In this document: positions 43,000 to 55,177 of the stretch, in pieces
Layout of the letters: every line of letters starts with the position of its first letter
How positions within the stretch are numbered: position 1 is the stretch's first letter
NCBI GenBank assembly: GCA_949128115.1
Contig: OX421967.1
Coordinates: 10,158,070-10,222,069, forward strand
DNA: 64,000 nt
Direction of reading: 5' to 3'
From: Anaspis maculata
Lineage: Eukaryota > Arthropoda > Insecta > Coleoptera > Scraptiidae
Made by a program: the position numbers and the translations under genes
Notes under the pieces: model-generated
What the model was told of the DNA's origin: nothing
The model's input: the letters and a program-made list of their open reading frames with translations, nothing else
Databases searched by the model: none

Positions 43000-43730
43000 C
43001 TTGCAAAGTGATTTGGGTGCTTCCCACTGGCCCTGGCTATTCAGTTTGAGATTTTTTTTATGGAAATACTAGTCGCAACATGTTCGCTTTGTTTTTAAAA
43101 ACCAATTTTTACTAAATTAATAAGACTTATATGGGGTAGCACTAGTGAAAAAAATTAGCGTAAGCATCTGCTTAGGTTTTTGAGAAGTTGCTAAGCAAAC
43201 TCTCCCTAGCAACTCCTCCGAAATGTAAGCAAATGCTAATGCTAATTTTTTATTGCAACTACCCATAGTCTAGATGTTAGCTGTGCCAGCAGCACAAAAC
43301 TATTAGTAGGTACCTACTTACCTCTGTCTACCTTATAGGTACCTATAAGTACCTGTACCTGTAGTACCTTTAGGTACCTATCTGTTTTTTTTATTGTATA
43401 AGTAATCAAGGTTATATTATGTATGAAGCAAGGTATGGAGTATAATAAAACGTTTGCACACTAGGGTAGTGTCAGTACTTGCCTATACAAGTTCGTTTAT
43501 CCAAGTACGATCCAGTATGGTATGGTATGTAACAGACTTTTTTTTTATTATTGAATGAGTCAAGAATCTCCCTTGACAGGAAAGTCAAAAGTTATGAATC
43601 ACCCTGTATATTTCTTCAATGGAAATAGTACCTACTTATACAGGGTGCTAGATACTGGTTGTTACGAACTTTGAGGGATGATTCCACATTAAAAATGAAG
43701 TCGCAAAGTTTAGAAACTCTGTCCTGAAAT
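43000..43730. other. 3' flank of zinc-finger gene
   Basis: Contains AATAAA near 43444, a possible poly(A) signal. Between 43310 and 43400 the words GTAGGTACCTAC and TATAGGTACC cluster. CACCCTGTATA (43604) and TACAGGGTG (43639) form a small inverted pair. Confidence 0.4.
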
Positions 43731-43738
43731 GTTTCCTT

Positions 43739-44017
43739 GGACGGAGTTGAAAAATGGTAAAATAAGCGTTGCGGAATCAATCCCTGTGGGTTTATTCCTT
43801 GACAGAATTTCACCATTTAGGTCTCTTTCGGAAGCTACAAGGATGTACTTTGGTTTGAGCCCATTGGCATTACCCAAATTCAAAAACCAAAAAAAAAGCT
43901 CAAACCAAAGTACATCCTTGCAGCTTTCGAAAGAGACCTAAATGGTAAGATTCTGTCGAGGAATAAACCCACAGAGATTGATTCCGCAACGCTTATTTTA
44001 CCAATATAACTCCGTCC
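43739..44017. repeat. Fold-back MITE, family E
   Basis: Arms of about 120 bp: 43739-43860 and 43898-44017. The left arm has GGACGGAGTT, GCGTTGCGGAATCAATC and CAAGGATGTACTTTGGTTTG; the right arm contains their complements. The loop is about 37 bp. No coding sequence. Confidence 0.75.
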
Positions 44018-44167
44018 TTTGTTGACTTTTCAGAATCTTTTTTTTTACCGTAAGTTTTGAACCGTTCAACCAATTTTAATCAAATTTCAACCATAGTTTA
44101 CTAAAATACTCAAGTCCTCCATTGAACAATAATGCGTTTCATCTAGCACTTTTAGGGACCAAAATAC

Positions 44168-44684
44168 TGTTACGAGCGGCGATCCCGTGCATTCTGGTAA
44201 ACACGCGATCTTTCTGGATTCTTCCATCCATTATGTAGCGGTGTAGATACAAGTGCGGGGCTCTGGACATTTCCAGAAGGTATACCGCTGACTTGGCATT
44301 GAGAACCTTCAACGCTCGATCAAGGAACATCTGCTCATTTTGGCAGAGGCGCCGTTTCTAGAGAGATACCTACGGGTAATGTGCAAGATTTTTCGGGAGT
44401 CGAGTCGTATGGAAACCGTATGTCGGGTCACTGTGGAAACTACTGGAGAATGCATGGAACATTCAAGATAATTGGTCAGGACCTATATAAGACGTCAATC
44501 GTTGCCTCACAAGCAGTATTGAACTGGAATGCGAAGTGGTAGCGAGCTGATAAAAGCGAAGTACCTGCGATATTTCCAAGTAGATAATTGTTGGCGTTCA
44601 TTTATTGTAGTACGCAATGATAAAAAGTGTGTTTTAAAACGGTCGTCTCAATTATATTCGAACCCGTACGCGAAATACGTAACA
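44168..44684 (+). mobile_element. Solo LTR, family L, copy 2
   Basis: A 517-bp unit TGTTACGAGC...CGAAATACGTAACA is flanked by ATAC (44164-44167 and 44685-44688). It shares its length, ends and internal landmarks (CCTATATAAGACG promoter-like word, TAATTGTTGGCG, ACCCGTACGCGAAAT) with 18177-18694, from which it has diverged substantially. Confidence 0.8.
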
Positions 44685-44911
44685 ATACGATCAACAGTCC
44701 AAAACTGTTCCGAGATTCTGATGTACAGGTGTCCACGCAAGACGGAAATCCCCCATAAAAAACTTTCTCTTCATGATAATTGAAAAAAAAACATTTTCTT
44801 CAATACTTTTTTCCCTGGAACAAAATTGAGAACGTACAATGGAATGGTATCTCAAGAAACAAGTTTTTGTTGGAATGAAGGATTTATTTCAAAAATCAAA
44901 TATGCCCCGGA

Positions 44912-45264
44912 TAGTGATGTAAAATACCTGGGTTTTTATATTTGAGGGTAAATACCCGGTATTTACCCAAAATCGGGTCTCTAATTGGGTATCTATTTCC
45001 ATTAATTGTTAATAACAATTGGAGAAACAACAACAAACAATAATGATTTTTGCTCACAGCAGCAAAATAATAATAAGTGCTTTGGAGGTTATGTTTATGA
45101 AGCCTTGGAACTTGGAAAAAGAAAGCATTTAACCTTTAACCGCTAACACTGTCAACCGAGCTGTCAACTGGGTAGGGTGGGTGAATATTGCTCGGGAAAA
45201 TACCAGGTAAATACCCGATTTATATTTACCTACCTACCCGGTAAATACCCGACTCACATCACTG
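44912..45264. mobile_element. Small hAT-like MITE
   Basis: Left end TAGTGATGTAAAATACC; right end, inverted, CAGTGATGTGAGTCGGG. Flanking 8-mers GCCCCGGA (44904-44911) and GTCCCGGA (45265-45272) match at seven of eight positions. GGTAAATACCCGG words recur inside near both ends. The ends fit the CAGTG-type hAT terminus. Confidence 0.6.
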
Positions 45265-45337
45265 GTCCCGGATATTTTATAAGTCCTATTCTATGTCATT
45301 CCATGTCATTGAAGAGTATAACAAAATACCCTGGACA

Positions 45338-45699
45338 TACAGGGTGTTTGCAAACTTGGGGTAGAAAATTTTTGAAAATATGGAGGGTCAAAAGATGGTC
45401 CTTCGACCCCTCTTCTCTTTTCGTTATTTTGAAAGATTTCAGGAAACTTGTTCCATCACACCTGCTTGTTCCAAGCAGATTTTTTGAACCTTTGAATGTG
45501 TGTTGTAATTTTATTTCGTCAGGGTGAGTCATGAATCGTACAGATCTATTTTTCCTCGAAAATACCCGTAAAAGGTTCTAGAGGTTATAAAACTGATGTA
45601 GATAGCAACAAATAACACAATATAGTTCTCATTATGAAATTTTCTTCATGCATTTTTGAAGAGAACTGGATTTCCAGGATTTGCGACTCACCCTGTATA
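45338..45699. repeat. MITE with TACAGGGTG termini
   Basis: TACAGGGTGTTTGC at the left is matched in inverted orientation by ACTCACCCTGTATAG at the right. The interior is AT-rich with no coding motif. Confidence 0.45.
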
Positions 45700-46557
45700 G
45701 TAAATGAAATTGCTTTCAAAATAACGAAAATAGAGGGGGTCAAAGAAATTTCGCGTTGGGTTTTCTTTATAAATGAGAGACAAACGTCTAAAGCACGCTG
45801 TTTAATACTGCGTGTACTACTGAATAATACACGTGAATTATTATTTGCGCTGAGTATATCGCTTTTGGTCAACTTCGCCGATTACTACTTGCTGTTGTCG
45901 CTATGAATTTAAAACTGATGGTGTGTCGGTTATTGGCTTATCGGTGTAATTATATTATACTCAGACTGTTGACTTCTGGAACTTTCCGCCAATTCTCTGG
46001 CAAATTCCACATTGATTATTGCGACATGTGGCTTTGCGGCGGCTCTCGAACAGTCCAACGCTTTCGCGTGTATCAGCACCGTGTTCTGGAAGCACTATCT
46101 CTGCCAGTTGGGCAGATGTGTTCCACCAACACGTTGGAGTCTCCCAATTTGAAAAATTCTTCAAAATAAAGCCGCAGTTCTCATTTCACCATGTGGGGTG
46201 GGTCACAGCAAGCGAATGCCTTGTCAAAACCATTATCAGTGTCAGAAATGTCACCGATGGCAGCTCTTATAATTTTTCACTCAACCCAGAGAATTTTCCA
46301 GAAAACGAAGGGTAGGTAAACTAACACGAGCCCAAATATTAATTATTTATATTTATTAATAATATTAACATTAGCCCAATACTTCACTATTTTATAAAAC
46401 GTCATCTCTGCCGGCCTAAAAGTGAACCGCTCGGAGCCCTCTCACAAGAGCAATAACCATTAAAGCGATTGAGAAAACTACAAGTCTGCTCCGATTGGTG
46501 TTCAACCAATCGTTGCAACCACGTTGCGATGACTTAGGAACCAATCAGAAACGCTGT
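45700..46557. other. Unassigned
   Basis: An open frame around 46019-46315 ends near a donor-like GGTAGGT but has no recognisable domain. No other feature was supported. Confidence 0.3.
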
Positions 46558-49296
46558 GTAGACTAGGCAGAAAATCTCAAAAAAAGACTTCCTAGAAGCA
46601 AATCATGTAACAATTGATTAACAGGTTGTTTCTTAGGTTTTAGACCCCGCTGAACACGACTAGAGGTGTTATCTTTTCGAAATTTCACCCCTTGCCCCTT
46701 AAATCCAAGATGGCGGAAAGTTAAGGGTAAAAACTGGGTGCACGCATAAAAAGCTTATTTCCGGCCCGATTTTCCTCAAAATTGGTTCTATTCTTATGTT
46801 TTCGGGGTCGTAGAAGATGATGAGGCCAATTTCAAATACCTTTGTGAAGCCATTCGGCTTGAAATTAGTGTTGTCTAACTTTCAGGAGCAAATCAGAAAC
46901 AAATTTACGAATAACTCAAGATAAAATCATGTAACAATCAGTTAACAGGTGATTAGTTATGTTTTGGACTCTGCTGATCATAACTAGGTATGTTAACAGT
47001 TGAAATGTTCATTCCTTATGTCTCAAATTCAAGATGACGTATAGTCAGAGAAGAGTGGCGATCGCACAAAAACACATTTCTAGCTCGATATTCCTCAAAA
47101 TTCTTCCTTTTTTAATGTTTTTGGGGGTGTAGAAGATCACTAGAATAATTTTGAAGACCTGTGGGCGGTCATTCGTCCTTGTATCGATGTTGCCTAAGTT
47201 CCAGGGGCAAATCAAAGTGAAAAATTAGGAATAAACGATGATTAGAAAGTTGGAACATTTGAATCAAAGCATAGATATATGTACCCAATCATGTATAATC
47301 AACATGCAATTGAGAAAGGCAAATATGTAAGAAAGTGTCAAAGTTAGCCCATAATTTTCTTAGGCATCACGAGTCTTCTATTTTGTTTCGAAATTTTCCA
47401 GGCAGGCATCTACACAGAGCAGTGCATGCGAATCCCTTCTTTCTGCATCCACAATTTTTTGTGCGACAGGGAGTTGCACACCCACAGTATACTAGAGACA
47501 ATAGGTTTCTTCGGGAACTGGCCCTCGGGCCGTCCACACCGGTAAAACTTTGCCATCTGCCATGCACCTTCCAGCCGCAGTCACTGGGCGACGGTGCCTG
47601 TTCAAAAATTCGCCAAAAATAATTAATTGCGGTTTAGGAATTATCAATTAACAACTATCAACAACTAAACGTATTTGTAATGCAATTTTCTATGAATGAA
47701 AGTCAGACAGATTTTACTTTGGACAAGTAAAAGACAAGGACAATTGATTTCATTATCAAATCTGCTAAAAATTGGAGTAGAACAGATTCAACTACAGTAA
47801 GTAATAAACAAAAGTTTCAAAACCAATCATCACCTGTCTGCTGCAACTCCGCACCTTTACATCTTGAGACAATTATTATAAAAAACAGTAGATACCTCTT
47901 GCACAATAATAGCAGACAACTGACAATTGGGCAATGATATTAAGCACTAACGTAGTCAAATGAACATAATTGGCGGGAGACCGGCATATTATCACCAAGT
48001 CTAACACTCGGTCTAGCATATCATGTTCAGCAGAGTTCAAAATATAAGTAGTTAACAATCTGTATACTGTTGTTGCATAATTTGATTCCCTTTAAAGTTT
48101 GACATCACGCATAATGAGTCGGAATGGTCACTCAGATGTCTTCGAAATTGACCCCTCTCCTTCTACAACTCCGAAGGCAGAATTTTGAAAAAAATCAGAC
48201 AAGTGTGATTCAGAAAAATCAATGTGTTTTTTGTACTTTTATTACTCTTCGCTAACTATAGGTACCTACGCCATCTTGAATGTGAGGCACAAGAAGTGAA
48301 ATTTTTAACTGATAACAGACCTAGCATTGATCAGCAGAGTCCAGAACATAGGTAACTGCCTGGTAACTGATTGTCACGTGATTTTATCTTAAGCAGAAAG
48401 TAGAGAGAGACTTTTCCATCCACATTGTACCTGCATACCTATGATTGCTATTTTATGAAGAAAAACAGATTTTTTTTACTTTTTACCTTTGACACTTTCT
48501 CACATTTGCCTTTGTCCATTGCATGTGTGATAATACATAATTGGGTACCTACATAATTATATTCTATGCTTTGATACAAAAATGTACCAACATTCTAATA
48601 AGGTATCGTTTATTTCTAACTTTCCACTCTGATTTGCGCCTGAAACTTAGGCAACACTAATTCTAGGACGAATGACCGCCCACAGGTCTTCGAAATTATT
48701 CTAATCATCTTCTACACCCTCAAAAACATTCAAAAAGAAAGAATTCTGAGGAATGTCGAGCTAGGAATGCGTTTTTGTGCGCTCGCCACTCTTCTCTGAC
48801 TATACGCCATCTTGAATTTGAGACATACGGAGTAAACATTTCAACTGTTAACATACCTAGTTGTGATCAGCAGAGTCCAAAACATAACTTATCACCTGTT
48901 AACTGATTGTTACATGATTTTATCTTGAGTTATTCGTGATTTTGTTTCTGATTTGCTCCTGGAAGTTGGACAACACTAATTTCAGACCAAATGGCTACCC
49001 AGAAGTATTCAAAATTGGTCTCATCATCTTCTACGACCTCGAAAACATAAGAAAAGAGCCAATTTTGAGGAAAATCGGGCCAGAAATAAGCTTTTTATGC
49101 GCGCACCCTGTTTTTACCCTCAATTTTCCGCCATCTTGGATTTAAGGGACAAGGGGTGAAATTTCGAAAAGATAACACCCCTAGTCGTGTTCAGCAGGGT
49201 CTAAAACCTAAGAAACCACCTGTTAATCAATTGTTACAAGATTTGCTTCTAGGAGTGATTTCTAGGCCTCTTTTGAGATTTTCTGCCTAGTCTAGT
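46558..49296. mobile_element. Long-inverted-repeat element 3
   Basis: The ends are TAGACTAGGCAGAAAATCTC in inverted orientation. The arms of about 680 bp (46558-47240 and about 48600-49296) share, inverted, AACACGACTAG, AAGATGGCGGAAA, GTCGTAGAAGATGATGAG and GTTAACAGGTGA. Within each arm a first unit (GGTTTTAGACCCCGCTGAAC) is followed by a diverged second unit (GTTTTGGACTCTGCTGATC), so the arms are themselves duplicated. GTG on both sides may be a 3-bp target duplication. The loop contains a Cys-rich remnant at 47367-47640. Confidence 0.65.
47367..47640 (-). pseudogene. Cys-rich CRK-type module remnant, second example
   Basis: On the minus strand the frame reads SLVYCGCATPCRTKNCGCRK, then KGFACTALCRC and a basic end. 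The spacing C-x-C-x3-C-x4-C-x-C-R-K-x-G-x2-C matches the module at 7205-7490. The sequence before it (GRWQSFTGVDGPRASSRRN) is not recognisable. It is a fragment in the loop of long-inverted-repeat element 3. Confidence 0.55.
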
Positions 49297-49831
49297 GCCT
49301 TGCGTTGAGTATTTTATGGAGCGGCTCTGATGCCGTCGCTCTTGAAAAAGTCGGCAAATCGAAGCACCGACCCTTCGGCCTGCCCCAGCCAAAAGGACAT
49401 GCGATAAGCCCTTTACAATGGTGGCACAGTGACAAGGTAGCCTAAATTTTTCAGATCAGTACATTCCGCGTTAAGAGCTGAATGCGTTTTCATTCTTGGG
49501 TAAGTAATAAACCGTACCATAGAATGGGACGTCATGTCAATGTGATTTTTGTGCAAAAAGAAATCCAAGGCTCAGTATTATAATCAATTTCAACTTTCCG
49601 TTGAGAGTGAATTTGAGAGCTGTTATATTGGCCCAAATATATCTGTTAACCTTCGGTTGAAAACTAACTGGCGGTCAACTAGACACCATATATAATACCG
49701 GGCTTGAGTGTTTTCTGACAATAATATTGCAGATGTGACCGTGAAACGGTATTCGAGTGATTAATTTGAAATACATAATTATGTAGGTACTAAAATACCT
49801 GCTTAAGAGGTAGAGGTAGAGATTTTGTCAC

Positions 49832-50085
49832 CTTATACTATTGGATCGAAATAATTGAGAGCGACTCATTCACATCCACAGTGGGTGTGAGTGAGAATAA
49901 GTGAACACTTCTTGGAGCTTTGATAATCGAGAGTGACTCATACTTTCCATCATAGTTCCACGTTCTTCGCCGCAACGCTTCAAGTGTTCATGCACTTACC
50001 CACTCACACCCACTGTGGATGTGAATGACTCACTCTCAATTATTTCCTCGATTATTTCGATCCAATAGTATAATAGAGATCAAAA
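49832..50085. repeat. Fold-back MITE, family G
   Basis: The left arm TATACTATTGGATCGAAATA...CACATCCACAGTGGGTGTGA is complemented by 49995-50082. Arms are about 70 bp, and the complete element is about 250 bp. The right arm has an extra TTTCCTCGATTA. Confidence 0.7.
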
Positions 50086-50285
50086 CATTCGATTATTTCC
50101 GAAAATATGAAATAAAATACAAATTCACAATACGGAATTCACTGTTTATTAAAAAATATATACCCACATAAAATCTGAAAAACGCTAGGTACGCTGATTT
50201 TGGTTTCAAACACTTTTCGAAAGTGTCCACGAATATCCACCAATTTACCTCGTCACGAGCTAAAATTTTCATTCATTACATATGG

Positions 50286-51215
50286 CCAGGGAGCTGATGG
50301 TGCCTTAAAGCTTATGTCATAAAGTACATGATTTTAACCCTATAGGTCTAATGTGCATTGATAAGGTTGTTGAAAATTGCTTTGTCTTACATGTCAGACC
50401 GGGGGCTTTAGGCTGGTATGAGCTAGTCAATTAAAAAATGGCCAAAAAATTCACGTCATAAGGTACATACCTACATGAATGAAACCAACTGGATTTTGTG
50501 TGGGAATATCCTCGTAATCAAAAATCTGGTCGTAAGACAACATTTTTGGGGGCTTTCGGTCCATAAGACAAGTTTGAAAGTTTCAAAAAAGGAACAGAAT
50601 TCATCATTTTTCACAGGAGTTTTGTTGACTAACCCACTAAGTATGATATAGGTATATTTTTAATCATGCAGGATGGAAGACGGAATCGATTTCCATCTTA
50701 AAATGTTGTTTTATGGAAAAATTTTGGTTTTAAAATTTTAAAATTTTCGTTTTAATGTAAAACAATGTTGCACTCTGTAAGCGATGTACTTACCATTAAA
50801 AAGATTTGTGGACAGAATCGAAACCTACGTAAATCATGTAAGATCGTTTTTCATTCCTAAAATTATGTCAAAGGAGAAGGTGAATTTTGGCTCTTTTTGA
50901 AAATTTCAAACTTGTCTTATGGACCGAGACTACCGAGAGCCCCCAAAAATGTTGTTTTATGACCCGATTTTTGATTAGGGGATGTTCCCACACAAAAGCC
51001 CATTAGTTTAATTCATGTACCTTATGACGTAAATTTTGGACATTTTTCGAAAATTGACAATAAGCCTATATATTATTGTCAGCCTAAGGCCCCCGGTCTG
51101 ACATGTAAGAAGAGACATTTTTAACAACCTCATTAACGCACATTAGACCTACAGGGTTAAAATCATGTACCTTATGACGTCAGTTTTGAAGCACCAGCTC
51201 CCTGTCCAATGGTTT
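50286..51215. repeat. Fold-back element, family F, complete copy
   Basis: Arms of about 330 bp (50286-50615 and 50880-51215). The ends are CAGGGAGCTGATGGTGCC and, inverted, CAGGGAGCTGGTGC. Shared internal words include GTCTTACATGTCAGACC, GGGGGCTTT and AACATTTTTGGGGGCT. One arm alone is present at 17425-17640. No coding sequence. Confidence 0.7.
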
Positions 51216-51953
51216 GAGATGAATTTTGAACTGAATTGAAATTTTCTCCACAATAATTTTTACAATTTATATTGTGACAGTGTTATTAAAGCGCATTTTC
51301 CGCTAGTGAATATAGTGTGATGAAGTGCATGATGAATAATATGGTAATAATACTCAAAGAAGTTCGAGAAGAAGTTCTTATTATACCTAATCGGGCAGAA
51401 CAAGTTTCATTAAAATTGGTTGACATGTGAGAAAGTCAATATGGATAAGCGAGCCGTGAAATAGGAAACAAAAGTGCCTACGTTCCAAGTTTCATCAAAA
51501 TAGGTTCAATTATGAAGAAGCTCAATATAGCGGCCGGGCCAAGATGTAGATGGCGGCAAATCGTGAAATCGACCTTACAATCATAAATCGGTATACGAGC
51601 CCAAAGTATGCTGCAAGTTTTATCGCACTCGGTTCACTTACGATCTGACGAATCAATCATTATTCTACGGGACAGGATTCTGTCACCAGTTTTATCAAAA
51701 TCTGTCAATAGGTAATTAAGAAGTTCAAAATGGCGAGCCAATGTGGAGAACGTTTGGGTGAAACTGTTTATGTCTGTGAAGTGACTCAGGTACGTGGTAT
51801 TAGTAGGCTATTTCGTAGTAAAAATGACTGTTCTAAGATTCTTTGTCTAGGAGATACGTAACAGGACGGACGGACAGACGGCAAATAACTATTTTTCCAA
51901 AATGAAAAATGCGCTAAATACGAAATTTACCTATATTGCTATATTTTTATTAT
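51216..51953. other. Unassigned spacer
   Basis: No gene recognised. ATGGCGGC/ATGGCGAGCC-type words and GACGGACGGACAGACGG near 51870 resemble the interior of the foldback element at 54-58 kb, so this may be an old relative. Confidence 0.35.
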
Positions 51954-52454
51954 TACTACGTTTCCATGGAGAATTGAAATCGATTTGAAAACGGTATCGG
52001 GATTGAATACGGAAGTGTTCACATGAGTGGTTCGAACTCGGTATTCAAATCGATTTGAATTCTGTTTACATATCTGTCATGTAAGTCTAACCCTAACCTA
52101 AAACTGTCCCAACCTAACGTATCAGAGAAAGTGCAAGTACTCTGCAAACTGCAAGTGTGCAGAAGGCAGAAGTGCAGACAACAGGTGCAAGTACGGATGC
52201 GACCCTCGATGCGACCAGAACAGCGGTTTTACTCATTGCTGTGTATCAGTTTCTGTTTGTTGATGGTTCGATCCAATCCGATTGGGTTTCCATGAGTATT
52301 ATTTCGATCCGATCCCGATACAATCCCAGAATTTGCCGAATCGACCTTGAGACTCAAATCGATTTGAATACGATGTTGCAAGCGTTTACATGCAGTTTTC
52401 AATCCTGATACCGTTTTCAAATCGATTTCAATTCTCCATGGAAACGTAGTATAT
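51954..52454. repeat. MITE with about 41-bp perfect TIRs
   Basis: The left TIR TACTACGTTTCCATGGAGAA...TCGATTTGAAAACGG is exactly complemented at 52412-52452. Near-identical TIRs suggest relatively recent activity. The AAATCGATTTGAAT word recurs subterminally. TA or TAT flanks both ends. Confidence 0.7.
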
Positions 52455-52641
52455 GTCTGGTACACCAACCTGAGGTATCGGCCAAACGCTTATTTTCACG
52501 TCTGATCAACTACATATAAGACTCAGTTCATAAAGTTGCACTGTGCGCACAGACACTGTCTGTAATCAATTAAGCAACCGTAAAAAGCGAGGTACAAGTT
52601 TTTCCACTTACTAAATACCTATATACAAGCAATCTTATAAA

Positions 52642-53604
52642 CTAATCAAATTCCTCATCATCCAGCATCATACAAAACACGTCTTTCATAAATTTCTTCT
52701 TTTTGGCTGGATTTGTGCACCCCTTCAGGAATTCAGCCACTTGTTGACCGAACAAATCTTCTTTGGTGGGGTTCCCGGTCGTTTTTCTTTTCTGCACAGA
52801 CTCCATCATTTCCTTCATGCTGCCGGCGATCGACTGCATTTCCGTAACTATTTTGTCCGCCTCCTGTTTCAGTTCCAAATGAGACGATGCAGGAACTGTA
52901 TCAATGGAGCTGCTAGTTGATGACGGACCCTGCGGGCCCGAACACCTAGATAAGACTTTGTCTTCCCAACCGTATGGACTTTCGACGTTGAGATGCAGCA
53001 CGCTCACTGGTTGATCACAATGTTCAAGTAGTGATTCCTCTCCGCTTTGGTTCACTATGAACCTTGGAGCTGCAAGTGGATCCTCAAACTGCGGAGTCCC
53101 TTCTGTCTCCTGCTCAGTTTTTTTAGGTACGATATTCCATATCGTCTTTGTTCTAGAAGAACAAAAACTCAATGTGAACAATTTGTTTCGGTTCACGAAA
53201 AATGTGATATGAACACTTATCTCAGCAGTGTGCTTACCTTCTTCTGGCAATGTAGGCATCCAACCATTTCAAGGAACTGTACAAATCCCACTCCGTTTCG
53301 GGGTTTGGAGCTCCGCTTCCATTCAGCAGCTTCTTCCCGAGGCGCAGGTATTTTTCCCGTAGATGTTTCCATCGGGCCATGGCATCTTCAACTGGAATGT
53401 TCACATTCGATAATAATAGCTGGCAAGTGTCGAAGGAATATTAGTGAACTTACCAGAACATCGGGACAGCTGGGCAATTTCTCGCCAAGAATTTTCTTTC
53501 TTCAAGTTGTCTTTAAAATCTGACCTTCTCTTGTCGTACAGATGCGGGTAGGTTCGGACAAGGTCGATTAATTTCCCGTCGTTGAACATTTCTCTAGCAC
53601 ACAT
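52642..53604 (-). CDS. MADF-BESS domain transcriptional regulator (Adf-1-like)
   Basis: Three exons: 53604-53454, 53391-53238 and 53152-52642. Both introns are very short (62 and 85 bp) with GT-AG ends; total 271 aa. The MADF domain (about 8-98) contains KLIDLVRTYPHLYDKR, SWREIAQLS, MARWKHLREKYLRLGKKL and EWDLYSSLKWLDAYI, with the spaced Trp residues (W40, W58, W85, W93) typical of this Myb-related DNA-binding fold. The middle is Ser/Pro-rich. A BESS-like C-terminal motif (about 235-267) reads FGQQVAEFLKGC...KKKKFMKDVFCMML, used for protein contacts in this family. The start is the first ATG before NDGKLIDLV. It is one of many MADF-BESS genes in insects, so orthology cannot be named. It looks intact and is not interrupted by repeats. 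Confidence 0.85.
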
Positions 53605-54002
53605 ACTGATTCACACTCCACAATTTTTTTCACACAAGAAATCGCAACGCAACGCAGTACGACGCAAAAAATATGGTATGATTTGTAGGTTATGTATCAG
53701 TAGCGTAGCGTAACCCTGCCATAATTACTCTGGTTATGTGATATTTGACATTCACGGTTTCGTCCAATCGTAGTAGTGCTTGCTCATTATTGATTGGTAC
53801 AAGACCTGGAGTGCGAGAGAACGTGATATAGGATATACCGGAATACCTAGCCATATCCATTTAGAGGCATATCATCAGAAGAATTAGGTACCTAACGTAT
53901 ATAGGGGAGGTACGGACAAAACGATCCCGCGCGCAAAATGATCCTTTCCAAGTTTCCACGCTATTACATTACGAAGGCGTAGAGCGGCCACTGCAGTGTT
54001 TT

Positions 54003-54325
54003 TTTCTTAATTTACACTTTGAAACTGTAAATTTACACTTCAAACTGTAAATTTACACTTTCAAACTGTAAATTTACACTTTCAAACTGTAAATTTACAC
54101 TTTGAAACTGTAAACTGTGAATCTACACTTTGAAACTGTAAATTTACACTTTGAAACTGTAAATTTACACTTTGAAACTGTAAATTTACACTTTGAAACT
54201 GTCAACTGTAAATTTACACTTTGAAACTGTCAACTGTAAATTTACACTTTGAAACTGTAAATTTACACTTTGAAACTGTAAATTTACACTTTGAAACTGT
54301 AAATTTACACTTTAAACTGTAAATT
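54003..54325. repeat. 21-bp minisatellite, left arm
   Basis: About 15 units of AATTTACACTTTGAAACTGT plus one base, with some truncated units (CTGTCAACTGTAA). It is the mirror of 57601-58240. Confidence 0.85.
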
Positions 54326-54689
54326 GAGCGTTGTTATGCCGGATTGGTTCAAATTCAAGTGGTCAACGCACCCTCACCACATTCTCACCCTTATCACTTT
54401 ACGTATATCCATTGTTCCCACAAAAATTATTAAAAATCAAAATTTCATCGAATGGGGGGTGGCTTTTTGCGCATTTTCGTAATAAAATGACGCTTATATG
54501 GCCGGTTTGTCTGTCTGTCCGTCTGTCTGTATGTCTGTCCGTGTAGAAATTGAGTAGTTGTACTCCTCCTCGGTGGCCATTATTTTTTTATCCATACACT
54601 GAGAGATTTTTTAAATTTCGCGGGCTGTCATCGTTAAGCTGTGTGTCGGAAAATATTTAATAAATAGTTTTGCCCCCTATTCCATGTGT

Positions 54690-55140
54690 GATGTGTGTGA
54701 TGCCAGAACAGCCATTATGTCTTCATGTTTGGTTTGAGGCCCTGCGGGCCCTCTTGTCTTCATGTGTCGTTTGGAACCATTTTTGTATCTTCTTGTGCTT
54801 GTGGCTTTCGAAACTAGTGTGCTCCGTTTGGGTCTCCTTGTGTTCTTCGAAAGCCTACTGGGCTTTCTTCTCGACCTTCTTGCATTTTGTCGTGGCTTTC
54901 GCACCTTTGATGAACCCTTGTGTCTGCTCTTGTGTCATTCGGAACCCCAAAATGGGCCCCTTTTTGTCTTATTGTGCTTTCGAATACTTTGATGACTCCC
55001 GTTCATGTCTTATTGTAACGTCCGGGGCCCCAACGGAGCCCCTTGTGTCTTGCTGTAACGTTTCGAACCCCAGTGAGGCTCTTTGGGCTCGGTGTATCGT
55101 TCGGAGTCCTGATGAAATATCCCGAGAAATATCCCTGAAC
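54690..55140. repeat. Degenerate GC-richer tandem repeat
   Basis: Units of roughly 50 bp share CTTGTGTCTT, TCGTTTGGAACC/TTTCGAACCC and GGGCTC/GGGGCCC words. It gives an open frame on each strand that looks like low-complexity translation, not a protein family. Confidence 0.55.
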
Positions 55141-55177
55141 ATCAAGCGCGCTGTTTGAATATACTGTATTAGACAAT

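Noticed and set aside
42009..43049. Long alternative frames over the zinc-finger exon on both strands
   Set aside because: Periodic exon repeats keep other frames open; only one frame shows Cys and His spacing.
46019..46315. 98-codon frame ending near a donor-like site
   Set aside because: No recognisable motif; the donor match alone is too weak.
54670..55158. 162-codon open frame rich in Cys, Leu and Phe
   Set aside because: It translates a degenerate tandem repeat; no recognisable domain and no splice context.
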